Of a DNA stretch of 47,295 nucleotides, positions 42,924-47,295 are shown in pieces (position 1 is the stretch's first letter; each line of letters starts with the position of its first letter). The notes beneath the pieces are model-generated. The model had not been told where the DNA came from. It searched no databases and was given only the letters and a program-made list of their open reading frames with translations. Position numbers and translations under genes: made by a program. This stretch comes from Puniceicoccaceae bacterium K14 (lineage in GTDB: Bacteria > Verrucomicrobiota > Verrucomicrobiia > Opitutales > Opitutaceae): positions 1-47,295 of the forward strand of contig JAKYXN010000041.1 of assembly GCA_022538095.1 (NCBI GenBank). Direction: 5' to 3'.

Positions 42924-43928
42924 ATGGATAAAAAGTACGCTTTAGATTTTGAAAAGCCGCTTCGCGGTCTCATTGCTCAGTTAGATAACCTTCACCAGCT
43001 ATCGACTGAAAACGATATCGATGTATCGAGCGAAATTCACGCGATAGAAGCTAAGATCGAATCGACCAAGAAGTCTATCTACTCAAACCTTTCCTCTTGG
43101 CAACGCGTCCAACTCTCACGCCACCCAGACCGCCCCTACGCTCTGGACTATATCAATTCCATTTTTGACGGTTTTCAAGAACTCCACGGAGACCGCTCTT
43201 ATAAAGACGACCGCTGCATCATCGGAGGAACTGCCTTCCTAAATGGCAAAGCCGTCATGGTTATTGGCCAACAAAAAGGCCGAAGCACCAAAGAAAAGAT
43301 CGAGCGCAACTTCGGACTCCCCAATCCAGAAGGTTACCGCAAGGCTCTTCGCTTGATGAACATGGCAAACAAATTTGGCATGCCAATCATCACCCTGGTC
43401 GACACTCAAGGAGCATACCCAGGAATTGGTTCGGAAGAACGTCACATCGCTGAAGCCATCGCTATCAACCTACGCGAAATGGCCTCACTCGAAGTGCCAA
43501 TCATCACTGCAGTAATCGGCGAAGGCGGATCAGGCGGAGCTCTCGGACTCGCAATTGCCAACCGCGTACTAATGATGGAAAATGCATACTACTCCGTCAT
43601 CACGCCAGAAGGCTGTGCAGCGATTCTTTGGAGAGACGCCGGCCAAGCCCCAGCAGCCGCTGAAGCGCTCAAATTGAGTGCCAAGGACTTGTTAAAATTT
43701 GAAGTCGTAGAAGAGCTCGTAGAAGAGCCCATGGGAGGAGCCCACAACGACATCGAGAAAGCAGCCGAATCGCTCAAAACCGTTTTCCTCAAGCACCTCG
43801 AAGAACTCGGCACCCTCAGTCCTGAGGAATTGGAGACAGATCGCTATGATCGTTTCCGCAAGATCGGCGTATTCACAGAAGCTGTCAACGACGGCAAAAT
43901 CGTACCGATCGAAGAAGCCGCCTCCTAA
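42924..43928 (+). CDS. accA: Acetyl-CoA carboxylase carboxyltransferase subunit alpha
   Basis: Half of the carboxyltransferase that makes malonyl-CoA for fatty-acid synthesis; needs AccD, not in this window. 334 residues; N-terminal LDFEKPLRGLIAQLDNL and helical linker, then RPYALDYINSIFDGFQELHGDR, GGTAFLNGKAVMVIGQQKGR, NFGLPNPEGYRKALRLM, TLVDTQGAYPGIGSEER and IGEGGSGGALGLAIANRV, all family hallmarks. Followed 45 bases later by ilvB. Confidence 0.97.
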   Translation: MDKKYALDFEKPLRGLIAQLDNLHQLSTENDIDVSSEIHAIEAKIESTKKSIYSNLSSWQRVQLSRHPDRPYALDYINSIFDGFQELHGDRSYKDDRCIIGGTAFLNGKAVMVIGQQKGRSTKEKIERNFGLPNPEGYRKALRLMNMANKFGMPIITLVDTQGAYPGIGSEERHIAEAIAINLREMASLEVPIITAVIGEGGSGGALGLAIANRVLMMENAYYSVITPEGCAAILWRDAGQAPAAAEALKLSAKDLLKFEVVEELVEEPMGGAHNDIEKAAESLKTVFLKHLEELGTLSPEELETDRYDRFRKIGVFTEAVNDGKIVPIEEAAS

Positions 43929-43973
43929 TTCGCATATTTCAAAAAAACATTCACACGCCAAAAAATCAAACGC

Positions 43974-45749
43974 ATGAGCACTGACACAGATACAAAGAAA
44001 CCATCGACCGAAGCGGCCACAAAAGGCGGCGAAATGTCAGGTTCCGATGTCGTCATTGAAGCCCTCATACGCGAAGGCGTGAAGGACATATTCGCTTATC
44101 CAGGAGGAGCATCCCTAGAGCTTCACCAGTCCCTAGCCAAACGCAAAGACGACATCCGCGTCATCCTCCCCCGCCATGAACAAGGTGGCGCCTTTGCTGC
44201 CGAGGGCTACGCCCGTGCATCCGGGAAGCCAGGCGTATGTATGGCAACCAGCGGACCTGGGGCCACCAATTTGATGACAGCCATCGCAGACGCATTCATG
44301 GACAGCACGCCCATGGTTGCAATTACTGGCCAAGTCTATTCAAAATTCATAGGAAAAGCAGCCTTCCAAGAAACTGACTTTTTCGGCATGACGCTCCCCG
44401 TGGTGAAGCACAGCTTCCTTGTACTCGACGTCACGGAGCTACCAATGATCATGCGAAAGGCCTTTAAAATCGCTACTTCCGGTAGGCCTGGCCCAGTCGT
44501 CGTCGACATACCAAAAGACATTCAGCAAGCGATGACCGTTCCGCAATGGGTTGAAGATGTGCCTCTTCGCTCCGACAAATTGCCAACATTTGCCTCAGAC
44601 CTTGAACTTAAGAACGTCGTAAAACTCATCGAGGAAGCAAAACGCCCAGCGATTTATTTCGGTGGAGGAGTCGTTTCAGCCGAAGCTCACAAAGAGCTCA
44701 CCGAATTCGTAGAACGTACCGGCATCCCCTGCGCTTCAACCCTCATGGGTGCTGGCAGTTTCCCAGAAACGCACGAGCTTTCCTTAAAATGGTTCGGCAT
44801 GCACGGCTCTGCTTATGGGAATTGGGCAGTGCACAATTGTGATTTACTCCTGACTTTTGGGGCACGCTTCGATGACCGAATAACTGGGGACGTTACGAAG
44901 TTCGCGCCTCAAGCTGAGATCGTTCACATCGATATCGATCCATCTGAACACAATAAAAACAAAATCGTTCATCACCCAATCGTATCCGAAATCAAATACG
45001 CAATCGGACGCATGAACGAGCTGATGGCGCAAAGCTTCCAGAAGCCGGACATCACCCCGTGGATCGAACAAGTTCAGCAGTGGAAACGCGATTTCCCCTT
45101 CTCATGGGAAGAAAGCGAGCACATCCTCCCGCAAGAAGCCATCAAAACTCTTTATGATCTAACTAAAGGCGAAGCGATTATTTCCACCGGCGTCGGACAG
45201 CACCAAATGTGGGCCGCTCAATTCTACAATTTCGCTCACCCTCGCAGTCTCATTTCTTCTCTTGGTCTCGGTTCAATGGGATACGGCTATCCGGCCGCAG
45301 TAGGTGCAAAGGTCGCTTGCCCAGACCGTCAGGTTATCGACATCGACGGAGATGGATCATTCGCCATGAATATCCAAGAATTGGCGACAGCTAAGATTGA
45401 GAAGATTGCTGCCAAAGCAATGATCCTAAACAACCAGCACCTTGGAATGGTTGTTCAGTGGGAAGATCGCTTCTACAACAGCGTTCGCGGAAATACGATT
45501 CTAGGCGACGAAAACAACATCGGTTCTCCAGAAAACTTGGGTGGCATCTATCCAGACTACGTAACAATCGCCAAAGGCTTCGGTCTCCCCGCTCGTCGCG
45601 TGCACAAACGCGAAGAACTCAAAGACGCTATCCAAGAGATGCTCGATTCCGACGAAGCCTTCCTCCTCGACGTAATCGTCCCCTACACCGAACACGTCCT
45701 CCCAATGATCCCTGCCGGCAAGACGGTCGATCAAATGGTCGTCAAGTAA
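43974..45749 (+). CDS. ilvB: Acetolactate synthase, large (catalytic) subunit
   Basis: TPP-dependent first common step of branched-chain amino-acid synthesis. 591 residues. [30 protein letters not shown], catalytic Glu in [35 protein letters not shown]-domain [11 protein letters not shown], and the TPP motif [30 protein letters not shown] ~20-residue Lys/Thr-rich leader precedes the domain, so an internal ATG at 44034 is a possible alternative start. The regulatory subunit gene ilvN, which usually follows directly, is not found downstream; cassette-like DNA begins instead. Confidence 0.96.
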   Translation: MSTDTDTKKPSTEAATKGGEMSGSDVVIEALIREGVKDIFAYPGGASLELHQSLAKRKDDIRVILPRHEQGGAFAAEGYARASGKPGVCMATSGPGATNLMTAIADAFMDSTPMVAITGQVYSKFIGKAAFQETDFFGMTLPVVKHSFLVLDVTELPMIMRKAFKIATSGRPGPVVVDIPKDIQQAMTVPQWVEDVPLRSDKLPTFASDLELKNVVKLIEEAKRPAIYFGGGVVSAEAHKELTEFVERTGIPCASTLMGAGSFPETHELSLKWFGMHGSAYGNWAVHNCDLLLTFGARFDDRITGDVTKFAPQAEIVHIDIDPSEHNKNKIVHHPIVSEIKYAIGRMNELMAQSFQKPDITPWIEQVQQWKRDFPFSWEESEHILPQEAIKTLYDLTKGEAIISTGVGQHQMWAAQFYNFAHPRSLISSLGLGSMGYGYPAAVGAKVACPDRQVIDIDGDGSFAMNIQELATAKIEKIAAKAMILNNQHLGMVVQWEDRFYNSVRGNTILGDENNIGSPENLGGIYPDYVTIAKGFGLPARRVHKREELKDAIQEMLDSDEAFLLDVIVPYTEHVLPMIPAGKTVDQMVVK

Positions 45750-45759
45750 GTATTCAATT

Positions 45760-45824
45760 TGTAGGCCCGGCATGTCCGCCGTAATCAAATGAAGGCAGGA
45801 TGACAGGGCTTTTTTGGGCCTACA
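45760..45824. repeat. 65-bp element with 9-bp inverted ends
   Basis: TGTAGGCCC and GGGCCTACA bound a 65-bp segment that starts ten bases after the ilvB stop; TTTTTT precedes the right arm. The ends resemble the CCTACA/TGTAGG core of the 25-kb repeats, so this may be a related small repeat. It could also help end ilvB transcription, or mark the left edge of the cassette-like region. Confidence 0.5.
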
Positions 45825-45856
45825 TTCGCTCAGATACTTCCGAGATTCAAAAAAAG

Positions 45857-45927
45857 GCAGAACGGGCAAGCGGAGACAAGAGGACTCGTGCAGCGAGTAC
45901 GAATTACTCTCAATCGACTGGTTCGGC
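45857..45927 (-). other. attC-like site 1
   Basis: On the minus strand it runs from GCCGAAC (near RYYYAAC) to GTTCTGC (near GTTRRRY), 71 bp, with an internal ACTCG-ctgca-CGAGT hairpin. About 70-80 bases here align imperfectly with site 2 (46763-46831), sharing AAGAGGAC, GAATT, CTC, CAATCG and CCTTTC in order. It directly follows the stop of a small gene, the position expected for a cassette recombination site. Confidence 0.5.
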
Positions 45928-46165
45928 CTTTCTCGTTTTGGGGTGGTTTTCAGAAAGTTCCTTTAGCTTTTCTATCTTCTCTCCATAGTCCATCCGTAGT
46001 GCGGATCTGATTTCTTCTTTTTTCCTCTTCCTTTGTTCTTCTTCATATGTTGATCCTCTATTACAGAGAATCTCGTGTCCACTATTCTCAGGGCGCATCA
46101 CTTGGACTAAATGCCGAAGTTGTTGAGGTAAATGCGAGTAAGATAAATGCCTTTAGAAGATTCAT
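45910..46165 (-). pseudogene. Small secreted protein gene, frameshifted
   Basis: From ATG 46165 the minus strand encodes a convincing signal peptide (MNLLKAFILLAFTSTTSAFS) and stops at GCG-CCC-TGA near 46090. Dropping one C from the CCC at 46091-46093 continues smoothly into the frame APENSGHEILCNRGSTYEEE, then QRKRKKEEIRSALR, and ends AEPVD at 45910. So the original product was about 84 residues, charged and exported. The frame break could be a real mutation or a sequencing error. The start is 16 bases after an attC-like site. Confidence 0.5.
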
Positions 46166-46181
46166 GTTTTATTCAGTGAAT

Positions 46182-46263
46182 GCCTAAATATGATGCCGTA
46201 GTGGAGGAGCGAGGCGACAGAACGAAGGTCCAGCTATTCTGCGCCATGATTTACTTGTTATGT
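46182..46263 (-). other. attC-like site 2b (between GNAT gene and small secreted gene)
   Basis: 82 bp on the minus strand from ACATAAC to TTTAGGC (one mismatch each to RYYYAAC and GTTRRRY). Inner arms GGCGCAGAA and TTCTGTCGCC pair with a single extrahelical T, and outer TAAAT/ATTTA can pair. It starts at the stop codon of the GNAT gene and ends 16 bases before the next start. Confidence 0.55.
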
Positions 46264-46746
46264 TTATATGGTTAGCTCCATTAATTTCGCCGAGTCTCCA
46301 TAGTTGGAATCAATAGTAACACTTATCACCTCTTTAAAACCGAAGCTGCCCCAAAATAAGTCTGAACTTTGCACCGCAACAAGCCGTATTTTGATAAACC
46401 CAATTGAGCGTGCCTTAAGAATGAGACTCTCTACCATTGTGCGAGCGATGCCCTTCCCTTGCGAGCTCGAGGAAACAGCAAGGTCGTGAAGAAATAAAGT
46501 TGAGCTGCCGACTCCAATGGGGGAATTGTCATTCAACGTCGGCGGTTCCTCACCTGCCCAAGGGTGAGACAGAAGATAGGCACAAACACTGCTTTCATTC
46601 GTTGTGTATATCAAACAGGTACCTGGCGACGAAATCCATTTTTTCTTGAGACAACTCATCTCTTCAGCAGGTACTTCTCTATAAGCTTCCTCCTGAATCC
46701 TGGAAATATCATTCCATGAATTTTCCGAAATTAAATCAATGGGCAT
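46264..46746 (-). CDS. GNAT-family N-acetyltransferase
   Basis: 160 residues. Acetyl-CoA loop in FLHDLAVSSSSQGKGIARTMVESLIL (Q-x-x-G-x-G/A), then IRLVAVQSSDLFWGSFGFKEV (the N/D-x-x-A-x-x-x-Y-x-x-x-GF-type end region, here L-F-W-G-S-F-G-F). Full domain length. Substrate unknown; GNATs are among the most common integron cassette genes, some giving drug or toxin resistance, but nothing here shows that. Its stop touches an attC-like site and its start lies ~17 bases from another. Confidence 0.88.
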   Translation of the reverse strand: MPIDLISENSWNDISRIQEEAYREVPAEEMSCLKKKWISSPGTCLIYTTNESSVCAYLLSHPWAGEEPPTLNDNSPIGVGSSTLFLHDLAVSSSSQGKGIARTMVESLILKARSIGFIKIRLVAVQSSDLFWGSFGFKEVISVTIDSNYGDSAKLMELTI

Positions 46747-46762
46747 GCTTTAACCTCATAAA

Positions 46763-46831
46763 ACACAACGTTCCAATGTGGCAAGAGGACCAGTCGAGCC
46801 GGTATGAATTGCTCACAATCGGCTAGTCAGC
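46763..46831 (-). other. attC-like site 2
   Basis: 69 bp on the minus strand from GCTGACT to GTTGTGT, with an AGCCG/CGGCT stem enclosing ATTG-tgag-CAAT. Imperfect homologue of 45857-45927 and in the same position relative to the preceding stop codon (TGA in the CGATTG context). Ends are degenerate relative to the attC consensus. Confidence 0.45.
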
Positions 46832-47189
46832 CTTTCATCTTTCCAAGGGGCTATTTCCATGAGTTCTCTATATAGCAATCTAAATTTTCGAAACTGAGAC
46901 ATTCCATTTGGAGAGAATTGAGCGGTCGCCTCTCCGATTTTCTGGTCAACGATTCGAATGGATCTCTCTTCTTCTTCATCCTGATACTTAATCCCAAGTG
47001 TTGGCATGTCATCCCACGAAGATGAATGGGTTTCTTTTTCGATCAAATCGAAGTCAAGAGCCGTGATTCTTTCGCAAACGCTACTAGCGAAGAAGAATCT
47101 GAAACATCCGGCCAAATTCGTATTTGCCAAGCGAACAATGTGAACGGCAAGGTCATGAGCAAGGTGAGTGATAGCAGTATTCCTTTCAT
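46813..47189 (-). pseudogene. Small exported protein gene, apparently frameshifted
   Basis: ATG 47189, seven bases after GTTAGGC of the attC-like site at 47197, opens a clear signal peptide (MKGILLSLTLLMTLPFTLFAW) but that frame stops after ~48 codons. Another frame, readable from a TTG at 47130, carries the body (DLIEKETHSSSWDDMPTLG, EEERSIRIVDQKIGEATAQF, QFRKFRLLYRELMEIAPW) to the stop at 46813. The two halves make sense together only with a frame change around 47040. If no frameshift exists, the product is a 105-residue protein starting with TTG. Function unknown. Confidence 0.45.
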
Positions 47190-47196
47190 CTTATTT

Positions 47197-47282
47197 GCCT
47201 AACGGACGGGCGGATCAAACACGAGCATTCGGCGAAACGCAAGTTTCGGCGAAGCGCAGCTGTTTGCTTCCGCTTGTTGGCG
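47197..47282 (-). other. attC-like site 3, best match to consensus
   Basis: 86 bp. On the minus strand it begins CGCCAACAAG and ends in a perfect GTTAGGC. The arms CGGAAGCAAACA and TGTTTGATCCG pair with a small AG/A internal loop, giving the imperfect hairpin with unpaired bases that integron integrases recognise. A start codon follows seven bases after GTTAGGC. The sequence to its right (GCGCGCGGAGCGCG) leaves the window. Confidence 0.65.
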
Positions 47283-47295
47283 CGCGCGGAGCGCG

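Noticed and set aside
45501-45869. Minus-strand 122-codon frame over the ilvB 3' end
   Set aside because: Antisense shadow of ilvB conserved coding sequence.

Overview
The window reads as chromosomal DNA of a Gram-negative bacterium with moderate GC content. It has an RND pump with a TolC-type channel, outer-membrane barrels, a lipoprotein-like cytochrome and ExeA/GspB-like proteins. Several features fit a marine Verrucomicrobiota of the Opitutales/Puniceicoccales type: a GlgM-GlgE pair, weak Shine-Dalgarno sites, and secreted proteins sharing a C-terminal module with an N-[IF]-S-T-R-G motif. That placement is inference; no 16S or other marker settles it.

Layout. 0-4 kb: the tail of a transposase at the edge, a small outer-membrane barrel, a scrambled spot where a helicase 3' fragment abuts a fragment of a secreted-protein module, an intact DEAD-box helicase and a secreted protein. 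4-9.5 kb: a Cys-poor Fur-family regulator behind paired palindromes, then sufC-sufB-sufD-sufT and clpP. 9.5-13.8 kb (minus strand): an octaheme MtrA/DmsE-like cytochrome, an MtrB-like barrel and two monoheme proteins, a candidate electron conduit across the outer membrane. 14-18.7 kb: glgM, glgE and a convergent glycosyltransferase. 18.7-24.8 kb (minus): a complete tripartite RND efflux operon. 24.9-25.4 kb: two copies of a palindromic repeat flanking a decayed integron-integrase-like C-terminus. 25.4-30.3 kb: ffh, a zinc-ribbon protein, a response regulator, a UDP-sugar pyrophosphorylase with a strong terminator, and an FtsB-like protein. 30.4-35.2 kb: exeA-like ATPase, gspB-like protein, polyprenyl-phosphate sugar transferase and cardiolipin synthase. 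35.3-37.5 kb: a PLP aminotransferase divergent from a LysR regulator. 37.5-41.2 kb: two paralogous secreted proteins inside a zone with three degenerate copies of the tRNA-Tyr terminator region and one truncated tRNA-Tyr 3' end. 41.3-45.7 kb: queA, a TPR protein, accA and ilvB. 45.8-47.3 kb: small minus-strand genes separated by attC-like imperfect palindromes, resembling an integron cassette array.

Most of the window is housekeeping (Fe-S assembly, proteolysis, SRP, glycogen/alpha-glucan, fatty-acid and branched-chain amino-acid synthesis, queuosine). The accessory signals are the porin-cytochrome cluster, the tRNA-Tyr integration scar, the integrase relic and the cassette-like array at the right edge. 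The last two together suggest present or past integron activity in this lineage.
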